Assembly: GCA_963693315.1 (NCBI GenBank)
Contig: OY856186.1
Location: 307,733,061-307,797,060, forward strand
Reading direction: 5' to 3'
DNA length: 64,000 nucleotides
Source: Diogma glabrata
Lineage: Eukaryota > Arthropoda > Insecta > Diptera > Cylindrotomidae
The position numbers and the translations under genes are program-made. Below, piece after piece: positions 1 to 10,060 of this stretch; the first letter of the stretch is position 1, and the number at the start of each line of letters is the position of its first letter. The notes below the pieces were generated by a model. That model ran no database searches. It saw only the letters and a program-made list of their open reading frames with translations, and was not told the origin of the DNA.

Positions 1-80
1 GCTTGAAAATCAATCTCGCTAGGTACGCTTCCTGCTATGTCCTTCTCATTGGTTCGCCAATGAGAAAGCGCTTCATTACA
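1..80 (+). repeat. 3' end (U5) of the 5' LTR, copy 1
   Basis: These 80 bases equal the last 80 bases of the LTRs ending at 12053 and 24283 and stop in ..TTACA, four bases before the primer binding site. Positions 43-66 form a perfect 10-bp hairpin closed by a TTCG tetraloop. The rest of this LTR lies upstream of the window. Confidence 0.85.
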
Positions 81-83
81 AAT

Positions 84-101
84 TGGCGCCCAACGTGGGG
101 C
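84..101 (+). other. Primer binding site for tRNA-Lys(CUU), copy 1
   Basis: TGGCGCCCAACGTGGGGC is the exact reverse complement of the 3' end, including CCA, of the conserved metazoan tRNA-Lys(CUU). It lies three bases after the LTR. It would prime minus-strand DNA synthesis. tRNA-Lys priming is known for Osvaldo and Ulysses elements. Confidence 0.88.
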
Positions 102-2588
102 TTCTCTAAGGGTCCCTACAGCAATGTAGGACTCTGGAGGAGTCCCTCCATATTTTCAAAAACTTGGAAAATTTTTTTTTAAAAGTTTTTTCTTCAAATT
201 TAATTTCTGTTTCCACCATACAATAGCTAGAGGCTCTGGCGACGGGAAGCAACTCCATGCTTCAAACGCGCAGGAGCAAAGGAAGTCTGAGATCCCTCAG
301 ACTTTTCTTTGATGGGGAGTTGCGTCCCTACGCCTCCAGCAATGTTTCTCCTTTTGTTTTTCTTTTGATAACGCAAGGGTGGGAATATTTCTTAGGAAAT
401 ATTCCCAATGGGCATTACAACCCCACGGACCCTAGTTACGGGCTGGGTTTCTGGCGATGGCACGAGGGCCGAAGGTGATTCAGGTGCCAGACCTAGACTG
501 ACGTGTATTGGTGTATACGCCAATTCTCGTCCGAGTCTGGTCACCTGGTCAGGCTTCGGGTTCGTGGTGTCTTCAGAGTCCAGTCCGAACTGATATTGTC
601 TAATCGTTAGAGTCCCCTCCCGACAATATTGGTTTCCTATGGCCTGAGTGTATCGGTTCCCCATGGATAATACTGGGGGACATTTTCCAAAGTAGCCCGA
701 TCAGCTACTGAGGGAAGATGCCCGCTCAGCTTTTATGCCGTGGTTGACTGGATCCACTCAGGTCATAGCACCTCGCCCGTATGTGTTGGTGGTATGGATC
801 GCAGTTGGCGGGTGCTGTCGATCGAATGGTGGACCAGAGGATTTATCTTCTGGCCATCCCGTCAGCACTTGTCAGCTGGGTGAAATCCCATCAGCACCTA
901 CCCCATCTTATTCCTTTCCCACCCTACCTTTTCCCATCCTTTTACATCCCCTCTTCTCCCCTGTTCCTTTCTGATTTCCCATCCTTTAACGTAGCATAAT
1001 TTAACTTTTCTTTGTTCCCAAACGAAAACACCGTAAAAACAGCAATAACAAAAAAATAAGATTAATAATGAAAGACCGGCGATCACCATTTCCAACCCAG
1101 GTGTGGTGAACTCCCTCATGATTGGTTTGTCCGTCCTTCGTCCGTCAATACAATTATTAATAATAAATAAATAAAAGAATAAAGAATAAATATAAGAAAC
1201 ACATAAATAATTTATAGATAAAATAAATAAATAAATATAAAACTAAAGAAAAATTTTACTCAAAACTGCTGATAATTTCAGTTATCTAATTGTTTGTCTT
1301 CTCTAACAATTTTAGGAGTCGGCCTATAGCAAATTAAAAACAAAAAGGAAATCAAGAACTAAATTAAACAAATTATAACATTCAAGAATTTAATTATAAA
1401 GGAAAAAAAAAAACAAATAACAAAGGTCAAGAAGTCTTGAAATACCAAGGATCAAGACAATTAAATTATAGACGAAAGGATTACAATTTTCCAACACTCT
1501 GGATTGATGACAACAATCACCGTAAAATTTTTTTTTGTTAGTAACTAATTGCATGATAGTTGTAAGTCTTTTGCATGATTGATTTAGTATTTTAATTTTG
1601 AAAGTTCACATAATTTGATTTTGATAGTTTAATTTTGAAAATTTATATAATTCTCCTTGTCGAACCGGTAGGCTTGCCGCACTGTTTTTTTTTTTGATTT
1701 TCGAGTTCTGGGAACTCCAGAATCGCCCGAAATCGAATCGGAAATTTTTGTCTAATCCACCGCCTACAATAGTATAGTATATTAATTTTCTCGCATTTTG
1801 TTTCATAATTTTTGTTCCCCACTTACATCGTCAATAATAGTATAGCTTACTTGTTTTTTCTCGCACTTCATTTTCGCGTTTGTTTGATCACCAGATTAAA
1901 CTGCTATCCGTTAAAACCAGTAAACCTTCTTTAGCTTGACATCGTCTGTCCTGGGATCGTCGGATTTGCCCAGCCCCAATTGAGTCCGGAATTTGTATTT
2001 GTCAATCCACTTTTTGTCTCCATAGCCTTAGAATACCGATTTAATCTCCAAGGTCCATTGTTTTGTTCGCTCTGTCATAAGTGAAAAAGCCAGACGAAGC
2101 ATTCTATTGTTTTTGTTGGTTCCTTTTCCATTTAGATTCGAGCCCGGGGATCTCCAGATCTGCCCGGAATTGGGTCTGAACATTTTCGTAATTGCCATCT
2201 TCTGCCATATTTGTAGTATACTTATTTTCTCTCAAATCTCACCGTTTATTTTTGTTCTGTTCATATATCAGCACCTTGGAAAACAATTGTAAATAGTAAT
2301 AAAATAATATCAAGATAATAATAAATCTGATTTAATATAATTGTCGAATTGAAAAAAATATCGCGCAGCTGTTTAAGGTTTGAATAACGGAATTTCCATA
2401 CAACACTTTGAATTCTGCTCTAATAAATTTGAAGTAAATATTGGAATAAAATAATTTTCTTTTGTTAATAAGTAACTTGTTTATTCTGGCTTCAACGCTC
2501 GCATCTATAGTGTAACAATTTCTCTTCCATATTCTTGTTTGGTTTTGATTAAGTGGTGTGCGGCTGTTTGGGTTGTTGAAGATTCATT
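102..2588 (+). other. Long untranslated leader of element copy 1
   Basis: About 2.5 kb separates the primer site from gag. The first 550 bases are GC-balanced and full of perfect hairpins: 129-134 with 140-145, 283-291 with 296-304 (9 bp), 381-391 with 396-406 (11 bp), and 593-600 with 622-629. The region from 1130 is AT-rich, and 1685-2260 holds degenerate repeats described separately. Short reading frames here are not conserved in any recognisable way. The position suggests dimerisation or packaging structures like those of retroviral leaders (inference). Confidence 0.65.
1685..2260 (+). repeat. Three degenerate copies of a ~110-nt cassette in the leader of copy 1
   Basis: Related blocks start near 1694, 1945 and 2135. 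Each has a GC-richer part of the type CTGGGAnCTCCAGATCTGCC followed by an AATTGGGTCTGGAA-like stretch, a CAATAGTATAGTATA-like stretch and a TTTTCTCGC-like stretch. A half copy of the second part lies at 1817-1870. The fourth full copy lies after pol at 8045-8190, so the cassettes flank the coding region. Confidence 0.7.
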
Positions 2589-4151
2589 ATGTCTGCTACT
2601 GATAAGATCAACGTTCTGGACAGGTCCAGCTCGTGTGCTGTCTGTCAACACGAAATAGTGCCGGCCGACGTAAAACTCCTCACTCGGTGTAACCACCTCT
2701 TTCATGACATCTGCCTCAACGACTGGTTGCTGCAGAATGGTACCTGCCCGATTTGTCGAGCCGCGTGCGAACGTGCCGACTTACAGAGGTTACCCCGAGG
2801 GATGGATAAAACTAATGATACAGTGGTACCACCACCACCGCGACCGGTGACACGCTCTATTACCGCAGGTTGGCAACGTCGTCCGAGTACTGGAAATCAG
2901 CACTCTTCTACTCCCATGGCAGTCCAACTCCCACGATCCCGACTCGCCGATGAAGTACGAGTGAATATAGCTCAACGATCTCCCATATATGGTGCCGCTG
3001 CAGCGCAAGATCACGGTTTTCAGGAAGCGGTAAATGCACACATCAATCAGGAAATTTCGAGAATTAATCACTCAATGATGCAATCACGTGCTCCAGCACC
3101 TGAAGTGTTGTTACCTCTAGCACCAATTGCAGTATCACCCACCACCCCGCGTCATCCATCGGTTCATTCAAATTATACGCCAGTAAATGCGTTTATGCAA
3201 AATAATGTACCAGTACCACCAATGTTTGCTGAACCTCATCCTGCTCTTGCTCCAGTTAGAATACGAACACAGCTCGATCAGCACTCTACCACAGTTAGAA
3301 ATTGGAACGTAACGTTCTCAGGCAGACCCGATGGTCTGGATGTTGAAGCGTTCATCTTCAGAATAGAGCGGCTGACAGAGATGTGTTTAAATAGCGATTT
3401 TACTATTGTCACCCGTTGTCTGTACCTGTTGTTCACAGATCGAGCAGCTGATTGGTTCTGGAGATATTTTCGCCAGAACCGACAGCTTATTTGGACTGAC
3501 TTGTGTCATGCTCTGCGAATCGAATTTCAGGACCGACAGACGGATGAAGAGGTAAAGGAGCGGATGAGGGCCAGGAAACAGCGGCCCACCGAATTGTTTG
3601 ACGAATTCTTACAATCAATTTATCGACTGGCCGATAAACTACGGGTACCGATGTCGGACGCAGAGTTATTATCCCTGATTCGCAACAACTTACGATTGGA
3701 AATTAGGAGGGAACTACTTTATGTCACCGTTTATGGTCTGGAACATCTGCGCCAGCTCTGCCGTGATCGCGAAAAATTATGGGCCGAGTCAATAATCAGA
3801 CCGCGAGATTATAACAGTAGACCATCTAGACCGGTGTCAGAAGTAGACTTGGTTAGTGAATTCTCACAAATTCAAATTAGCGAAATGCCAACTGAATCGC
3901 TGCCAATTGCATCCAACGAACTCGCGGCAATACAGCCCGCCCCTAATATGAGACGAATAACCAGTTCAACTATTTGTTGGAACTGTAAACGACCTGGTCA
4001 TCGGTGGCACGATTGTCGTGAATCACAGCGCTTGTTTTGTTGGGGATGTGGGAAGGACGATGTGTTATGTCCTAATTGTGAAAATTGTCAGGGAAACCGA
4101 AGGGGGGGCCAGAATCCCAACACCTTTTCTCGCTCCCAGGACCTGTCTTAG
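2589..4151 (+). CDS. gag: Gag polyprotein with N-terminal RING-H2 finger, copy 1
   Basis: This is a 520-residue Gag. Residues 16-56 are a complete RING-H2 finger: C16, C19, C34, H36, H39, C42, C53, C56, with W46 and R57 at the places that bind E2 and act as linchpin in active ubiquitin E3 ligases. A Pro-rich linker (about 75-225) follows, then the capsid-like part (about 230-400). The nucleocapsid end has a CCHC zinc knuckle (C463, C466, H471, C476) and a second Cys cluster (C484, C487, C494, C497, C500). Gag forms the particle and binds RNA. A RING on Gag is not part of the usual Gypsy plan. It may ubiquitinate Gag or host factors; that is inference. The start ATG opens the RING and is shared with copy 2. 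The 3' end overlaps pol. Confidence 0.9.
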   Translation: MSATDKINVLDRSSSCAVCQHEIVPADVKLLTRCNHLFHDICLNDWLLQNGTCPICRAACERADLQRLPRGMDKTNDTVVPPPPRPVTRSITAGWQRRPSTGNQHSSTPMAVQLPRSRLADEVRVNIAQRSPIYGAAAAQDHGFQEAVNAHINQEISRINHSMMQSRAPAPEVLLPLAPIAVSPTTPRHPSVHSNYTPVNAFMQNNVPVPPMFAEPHPALAPVRIRTQLDQHSTTVRNWNVTFSGRPDGLDVEAFIFRIERLTEMCLNSDFTIVTRCLYLLFTDRAADWFWRYFRQNRQLIWTDLCHALRIEFQDRQTDEEVKERMRARKQRPTELFDEFLQSIYRLADKLRVPMSDAELLSLIRNNLRLEIRRELLYVTVYGLEHLRQLCRDREKLWAESIIRPRDYNSRPSRPVSEVDLVSEFSQIQISEMPTESLPIASNELAAIQPAPNMRRITSSTICWNCKRPGHRWHDCRESQRLFCWGCGKDDVLCPNCENCQGNRRGGQNPNTFSRSQDLS

Positions 4152-7100
4152 ATGCATCTGAGACCAAAATTAATTTGTCTCCTGATTCTTCAGATATTTC
4201 ATCTACCAATCCCAATAACTTACTGGTACACGATACACTGTTGAGCCGAGCGTCAACATCCACTTTTATAGAACACCCGTTGAATACTGCTTCTGATACA
4301 CTGGTATCCACTCCTGATACTGATATGAAATTATTGAAACGAACACCCGATCATACTGAACCACCTCCATTATGGACCAAAATCAAATCGTTCCAACAAC
4401 GATTGAACGAATACCTGAAAATACGCTCAAACATATTTGTCGATTCATTATCATCTTTGAAACTTCCATCGCGCTCTGCGCTCCGTTCTCGTATTTATTG
4501 GCAACAACGTCATTTGTTTAAAACTAAAACCATTTCCTCTATTGTGAAATTGGCCAACGATGTGAGATCTTATGCCACAGTGTCAATATTGGGTAAACAA
4601 CATACTGGACTGTTGGATAGTGGAGCGTCTTTGACTGTAATTGGTGGTGATTTTGCTACAGAAATCGTACAGACTCCAGACCTTCTGACTTATTCGTCTG
4701 CAGTAGTTCGTACTGCCGATGGCCAAAGACAGAAGATCCTGGGGTTTGTAAAAACAAAGATTTCATTTATGAACCAAGTCAGAACCCTGGACGTCTTCAT
4801 TATCCCGTCTTTGACTCAAAATCTATATCTAGGTATAGATTTCTTTAACGCTTTTGGTTTGTTTAACCCGATATTTAACTTACCTACATTTTCGACTACG
4901 GAGTCAGGAATTTCAGAATTGTCTATGGACAATCAAGCACGTCTACAAAACACTATTCAGCTTCTACCATCATTTTCAAAAATGGGTCTGGGTCGAACAC
5001 ATTTGTTGGAACACGTTATTGATGTGGGGACTGCAGCTCCCATCAAGCAACGACACTATCCAATATCGCCCGCCATTGAGAAACTGATGGGAGAAGAACT
5101 GGATAGGATGTTGTCTCTGGGTATTATAGAGGTTTCAAACAGCCCATGGTCAAGTCCTGTGGTCTTAATTCGCAAACCTGGGAAGAATCGTCTTTGTTTG
5201 GATAGTAGAAAGGTCAATACAGTTACTAAAAAGGATGCTTACCCCCTTCCACAGATAGATGGAATCTTGAGTCGTCTGCCACAAAGTAATTTCATTTCCA
5301 GTTTGGATCTGAAAGACGCTTTCTGGCAGATACCGTTAGAAAAACACTCCCGAGAGAAAACTGCTTTTACGGTCCCAGGGCGGCCATTGTATCAGTTCGT
5401 AAGAATGCCTTTTGGACTGTGCAATGCGCCGCAAACAATGACCAAATTGATGGACCAAGTAATTCCTCCACATCTCAAGTCGTGCGTCTTCGTATACTTG
5501 GATGATCTTCTAATAGTTACAGATACCTTCGAGGCCCATCTGAAACTGTTAGAAGATATCTCCCAGTGTCTTAGACGTGCGAACTTGACGATAAACGTGG
5601 AAAAAAGTAAGTTTCTCTTAGCGGAGGTAAAATATTTGGGATATGTGGTGGGAGGTGGTACGTTAAAAATTGATCCTGATAAAACTCAGGCTATTTCTGA
5701 ATTTCCTACACCGCGTACGTCCAAGCAGATTCGACGATTCCTGGGTATGGCGGGTTATTATCGCCGTTTTATATCTGATTTCTCTGCTATGTCCTCTCCA
5801 ATATCAGATTTGTTGAAGAAAAATTCTAATAAATTCGTATGGACACCCGAAGCTGAAATAGCATTTGTAAACCTCAAAAATGCTCTCATCTCAGCACCAG
5901 TCCTCATAAACCCCGACTATACTAAACCCTTTACTCTCCAGTGCGACGCTAGCAACGACGGTATAGGTTGTGTATTAATGCAGTGTGACATGGACGGTAT
6001 GGAACATCCCATAGCGTACATGTCCAAAAAGCTAAATTCTGCGCAGCGCAATTACTCCACTAGTGAGAAAGAGTGTCTAGCCGCCGTACTGGGAGTAAAG
6101 AAGTTTAGAGCGTATGTCGAGGGTCAGGCCTTTAAGATCATAACTGACCATGCTTCATTAAAATGGTTAATGCAACAAAAAGACCTTTCTGGTCGATTGG
6201 CTCGTTGGAGCTTGAAATTGCAGGGTTACGTCTTTGATATTGAGTACCGAAAAGGAAAATTAAATACTGTTCCTGACACTCTATCAAGACGTGACTCTGT
6301 CGATATCATTTCTGAACTATGTCCAGTGCCTGAATTAGATCTTAATTCCCCTTTCTTCAACACTTCTCGATATTTGGAGTTGGTAAATCTGGTTACCGAA
6401 GCAGACGGTACATTGCCTGATCTGAAAGTAATTTCTGGTCGGGTTTATAAACGATTGGCTTGTTTGGATCTTGACATTCCTTCAGAGGGTGAGGTCTGGA
6501 AATTGTGGTTACCTAAGGAATACACTGACGAGTGTATTGCAAGGGCCCACAATCCTCCTACCTCATCTCATGGAGGTCTAGCAAAAACCTTGTTTAACAT
6601 TCGTAAATTTTACTATTGGCCTCGTATGTATACCCAGGTTAAATCGTACATCGGAAATTGTAAGACCTGCAAAGAAATCAAAGCGACTAATGTTCCACTT
6701 CGTGCTCCCATGGTTTCTCAGATGAAAACAGAACGAATTGGTCAGCGATTGTATATCGATATTCTTGGCCCTTATCCTCGTTCAAAGGCCGGGAATATCG
6801 CTATTCTTGTAGTATTAGATCATGTTACTAAATATCCATTTTTATTTCCTTTACGGAAACTAACTGCTGAACCAATTTGTCATCTATTGGCTACCAATGT
6901 CTTTCACGTATTTGGTTGTCCCGAAGTTATTGTGTCCGATAATGGGACGCAGTTTAAGTCTAAACTATTTGAAGATTTCTTGGCGAAGCACGGAGTGAAA
7001 CATACATTACTAGCGTTATATTCACCTCAAGCTAACGCTTCGGAACGGGTAAATAGAAGTGTTTTATCTGGTATTAGAGCCTATTTAAAGGAGGAGCATT

Positions 7101-7573
7101 CTAAATGGGATCTGCACTTGAGCGAGATCGCTTGTGCACTACGTTGTTCCCTGCATCAAACACTTAAATGTTCCCCATATTACGCAATGTTTGGAATACC
7201 TATGGTGACTCATGGTTCGTCATATGAACTGCTGAGACGATTGAATAGTCTTCATGATCCAGGTGAAACGATTCTGCGACCTGATTATCTTAATAAGATT
7301 CGAATTCGAATTCTTGATTTAACTGCCGAAGCATTTGTCAAAAGTGCTGAAAGATACAATTTACGAGCTCGAGTAACTTTGTTTAAACCAGGTGATACGG
7401 TGTTCCGAAGGAACTTTATTTTGAGTGACGCCGGTAAGAAATTATCTGCTAAACTTGCACAGAAGTTTATTGAGACCAGAGTAATAAGGTTGGTAGGTGG
7501 TTCCGCCTACGAACTGGAGGACCTGGTTTCTAAACGTAGAGGTGTTTATCACTCCAAGGACATTCGTGCCTAA
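4082..7573 (+). CDS. pol: Pol polyprotein (protease, RT, RNase H, integrase), copy 1
   Basis: About 1160 residues with no ATG start near the opening, consistent with translation by -1 frameshift from gag. The order is: aspartic protease with LLDSGAS (D178), reverse transcriptase with YLDD (471-474) and PFGLCNAPQ, RNase H with CDASNDG (D621), integrase HHCC zinc finger from H822 to CKTC, and catalytic triad D892 (YIDILG), D952 (SDNGTQF) and E987 (ASERVNR), then a C-terminal domain ending in YHSKDIRA. All key residues are present and the frame is open to the stop at 7571-7573, so this copy looks coding-competent. It differs from copy 2 at only a few residues. Confidence 0.93.
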   Translation, partial: KLSGKPKGGPESQHLFSLPGPVLDASETKINLSPDSSDISSTNPNNLLVHDTLLSRASTSTFIEHPLNTASDTLVSTPDTDMKLLKRTPDHTEPPPLWTKIKSFQQRLNEYLKIRSNIFVDSLSSLKLPSRSALRSRIYWQQRHLFKTKTISSIVKLANDVRSYATVSILGKQHTGLLDSGASLTVIGGDFATEIVQTPDLLTYSSAVVRTADGQRQKILGFVKTKISFMNQVRTLDVFIIPSLTQNLYLGIDFFNAFGLFNPIFNLPTFSTTESGISELSMDNQARLQNTIQLLPSFSKMGLGRTHLLEHVIDVGTAAPIKQRHYPISPAIEKLMGEELDRMLSLGIIEVSNSPWSSPVVLIRKPGKNRLCLDSRKVNTVTKKDAYPLPQIDGILSRLPQSNFISSLDLKDAFWQIPLEKHSREKTAFTVPGRPLYQFVRMPFGLCNAPQTMTKLMDQVIPPHLKSCVFVYLDDLLIVTDTFEAHLKLLEDISQCLRRANLTINVEKSKFLLAEVKYLGYVVGGGTLKIDPDKTQAISEFPTPRTSKQIRRFLGMAGYYRRFISDFSAMSSPISDLLKKNSNKFVWTPEAEIAFVNLKNALISAPVLINPDYTKPFTLQCDASNDGIGCVLMQCDMDGMEHPIAYMSKKLNSAQRNYSTSEKECLAAVLGVKKFRAYVEGQAFKIITDHASLKWLMQQKDLSGRLARWSLKLQGYVFDIEYRKGKLNTVPDTLSRRDSVDIISELCPVPELDLNSPFFNTSRYLELVNLVTEADGTLPDLKVISGRVYKRLACLDLDIPSEGEVWKLWLPKEYTDECIARAHNPPTSSHGGLAKTLFNIRKFYYWPRMYTQVKSYIGNCKTCKEIKATNVPLRAPMVSQMKTERIGQRLYIDILGPYPRSKAGNIAILVVLDHVTKYPFLFPLRKLTAEPICHLLATNVFHVFGCPEVIVSDNGTQFKSKLFEDFLAKHGVKHTLLALYSPQANASERVNRSVLSGIRAYLKEEHSKWDLHLSEIACALRCSLHQTLKCSPYYAMFGIPMVTHGSSYELLRRLNSLHDPGETILRPDYLNKIRIRILDLTAEAFVKSAERYNLRARVTLFKPGDTVFRRNFILSDAGKKLSAKLAQKFIETRVIRLVGGSAYELEDLVSKRRGVYHSKDIRA
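4103..4109 (+). promoter_or_regulatory. Candidate -1 ribosomal frameshift heptamer between gag and pol
   Basis: Pol lies in the -1 frame relative to Gag. The pol frame opens after TGA at 4079-4081 and gag stops at 4149-4151, so the shift must occur within this 67-nt window. A run of seven G gives the heptamer G GGG GGC in the gag frame, which fits the X XXY YYZ pattern. The same site is present in copy 2 (about 16074-16080). No pseudoknot was modelled. Confidence 0.6.
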
Positions 7574-7883
7574 CATCGGTAAGAATTTTTTTGTTGTCAG
7601 TATGATAGTAACTTTCGCTTGTGTTTCACCGCCATTGTAAGTCAAGATTATCGACGACCATAAAGTATGAGGGTAGTTTCATCTTGAATTCACAGTTCAG
7701 TGAGTGTGTATCAACTTTGGTGTTCGGGTCTTGTTTCAAAAATTTTTTTTTGTGTAGACTATTTGCCAGCGAAAATACCGAGATCGAATGTATTGAATGT
7801 GGTTCAATTAGTTGCTTTGAAACTATGTGAACAGTTTTTTTTCAGCCTTCAGAGTCACTGGGACGGAAGCGTACAACAGTGTG

Positions 7884-7955
7884 GCCCGGCTAGCTCAGTC
7901 GGAGAGGTATGAGACTCGTGTTAGTTCAGGTGTGGGTTGCGAGCCTGCATAACGT
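7884..7955 (+). pseudogene. tRNA-Lys(CUU)-derived sequence inside the retrotransposon, copy 1
   Basis: The first 19 bases, GCCCGGCTAGCTCAGTCGG, equal the 5' end of metazoan tRNA-Lys(CUU). The match continues through ATGAGACTC and a B-box-like GGGTTGCGAGCC with one inserted G. The A box TAGCTCAGTCGG is intact. The anticodon loop and the 3' strands of the anticodon and acceptor stems are lost, so it cannot fold as a working tRNA. It may be the head of an old SINE insertion or a captured primer tRNA. The same tRNA matches the primer binding site. Confidence 0.75.
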
Positions 7956-8044
7956 AAAAACGGAATTGTGTCGGATGTTTCATTAAAGGAGTCGGTCCAA
8001 CGGTGTTTTTCTTTTCGATCTGTAGCAGATTGAATCAATTTTTT

Positions 8045-8190
8045 TTTTGTGACTTTAGTCTCGGGAACCCCCAGATCTGCCCGAAATTGGGTCTGGAAGA
8101 TTTTAGTTATCCACCGCTTGCAATAGAGTAGAATACCTGCTTTCTCGCTACCCCTCCAAGATTTTTTTTGTATAGTCATAAATAATTTGT
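8045..8190 (+). repeat. Fourth leader-type cassette, downstream of pol, copy 1
   Basis: A T-run is followed by TCTCGGGAACCCCCAGATCT and then stretches matching the leader cassettes of 1685-2260, including AATAGAGTAGAATA and TTTCTCGCT. It directly follows the tRNA-like sequence. Its function is unknown. Confidence 0.65.
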
Positions 8191-9894
8191 TTCTGTTAAG
8201 ATTGGGCTGTGAAATACCGATCGATGTGATTGCTAATTCTGTCATGAACGTTGAAGTGCCTCACCGAACGAATGTCGGTACACAAGATCCATTGGAGACC
8301 AGTCTATGCCTTTTCTTTTTTTTTTTTTTTTCAACTTCTTTTTGGGCGAAGGTGTTCTTCCAAAAAGCACTTGTCCTGTAATGGATAGACTGAACATATT
8401 GTGGTATAGTCACAGCTTCATTAGTCGTCATTCCTTAGGTTATCCGGTACCGCTCATAATGGTTTCTCATCCATCCACCATCCATAGTCATATTTCTTTT
8501 AGTCCCCATCACTCATAGTTTTCGTATTTTTTCTTAAAATTTAACTAAATTTTCATTAGCTGGACAGACATATTTGAGGAGAATTGTACTCATTGCACTA
8601 GTTGATTTTAAATTGTAATTAATTAAAAGTTGTTATTACCTATAGTAAACTTTCATCTTGATCGAAAATTGTATGAATGTAAAAATTTTCCTTAAATTTT
8701 GTCTCTATAAACATTGCTATTTAATTTTGCAATTCACTAAAATTAACTCATACTATATTTCCATTCACTTTGGTTCACTCTATTACTTCAATGTGAATGA
8801 TCTAAACATCAAACGTAACTTACACCACGAAGTTTTCAAAACCTTACAACGGCTGTGCGTTTATTTTTTGCAGTCATTAACATGCAAAGAAGTATTATCT
8901 TGCTCTGTTATACGTTCAATCTTTTTTCTCTTTGCATGAGAAGAAGAAAATTTACTTCAAACAATCTTTCCGATTTAAAACCGAACTTCACTGTACTGAT
9001 ATAGTAGATTGTAGTTTAATAAATGTCCAAACATCATAACATTGATCGAATCTGCATTTAATTCATTTTGAATTCAATTATAAATATTATGGATGTGTCG
9101 GAAATATTCTGTGTCCCAACCTTATTTTCGTACAATATTATCAAATAGCAAACGGTTTTGTGTAACTATAAAAAGTTCCCAACAATTGAAAATCTGATGT
9201 GAATTAATTATCTTACATCTAAAACACTGTATTCGAGTTATTGCGAGACTAAAAATTTGACTATATAATGAGCCACTGTACATCGTTCCCTCTCTTAGTC
9301 TTGATTTATCATTCGATTATCTAATTGGAATTCATGACATTGACTTGTGGAGATGTCATTGTAAATTTAATGAGTTGGCATTTAAAGTTTTGGGAATGAA
9401 AATTTTAATTTTAAAAATCCGGCCAATTTTAGTAAAAGTTCATATGTTGTGTTGTGCTAGTTTAATTTAAAACAAAACAAAAAAAAATAAAATCTATATG
9501 TTTGTGTTGTAGAAGCATAAACTCTCTTAGTTTTGATTTCCTTTTTCTATTGGAATTTATTGTGCCGTGTTAGTTAAATTAACAAACCAAAAAAAAATAT
9601 ATATGTTTTGTGCCGTTTTATGAGTTTTCAAATAACAAGAAGGAAAGGCCACACAACGGTACGTCTAAATTATACAGAAAAATTCAATTTAATAATTGTT
9701 AAACAAAATAAAAATATTTCTATTTGTTTGTGTCGCGTAAATTAAAAACCAACAATATATATACGTATATAAACTGCGACGCATGTGAGTTTTTTTTCAA
9801 TGGTGACTCTTTGTTTTGATGCGTGTTCAATTTGACATCGGATGTGTTATGTTGAGGCCGGGTATTTGAGTTGCTTATTATCTCTTTTATTGTC

Positions 9895-10060
9895 GTGTGA
9901 AAATTCTACCTTATTAAATTCATGTTAAGTTATGAAAATTCTAAATTATTAAATTCATGTTAAATAAAAATTCTAAATTATTAACTTTATGTTAAGTTAT
10001 AAAAATTGTAAAAAGTTTTAGATTCATGTTAAGTTATAAAAACTGTGAAAAGTTTCAATG
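9895..10060 (+). repeat. Short tandem repeats (~32-35 bp) in the 3' region, copy 1
   Basis: Four degenerate units of the type AAAATTCTAAATTATT followed by AAATTCATGTTAAGTTAT. Also present in copy 2 near 21865-22030. Confidence 0.7.

Noticed and set aside
257..999. Open frames of 60-90 codons in the leader of each element copy (repeated at 12229-12971)
   Set aside because: Identical in both copies only because the whole element is duplicated; no domain, overlapping frames on both strands, and they lie across hairpins.
7884..7955. Functional tRNA-Lys gene
   Set aside because: The anticodon loop is changed, the 3' strand of the acceptor stem is gone and the B box has an inserted base.
8658..8939. 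Env gene in the long 3' region
   Set aside because: The frame is short and AT-driven with no signal peptide, furin-like site or membrane anchor in the expected order; nothing better is found to 11743.
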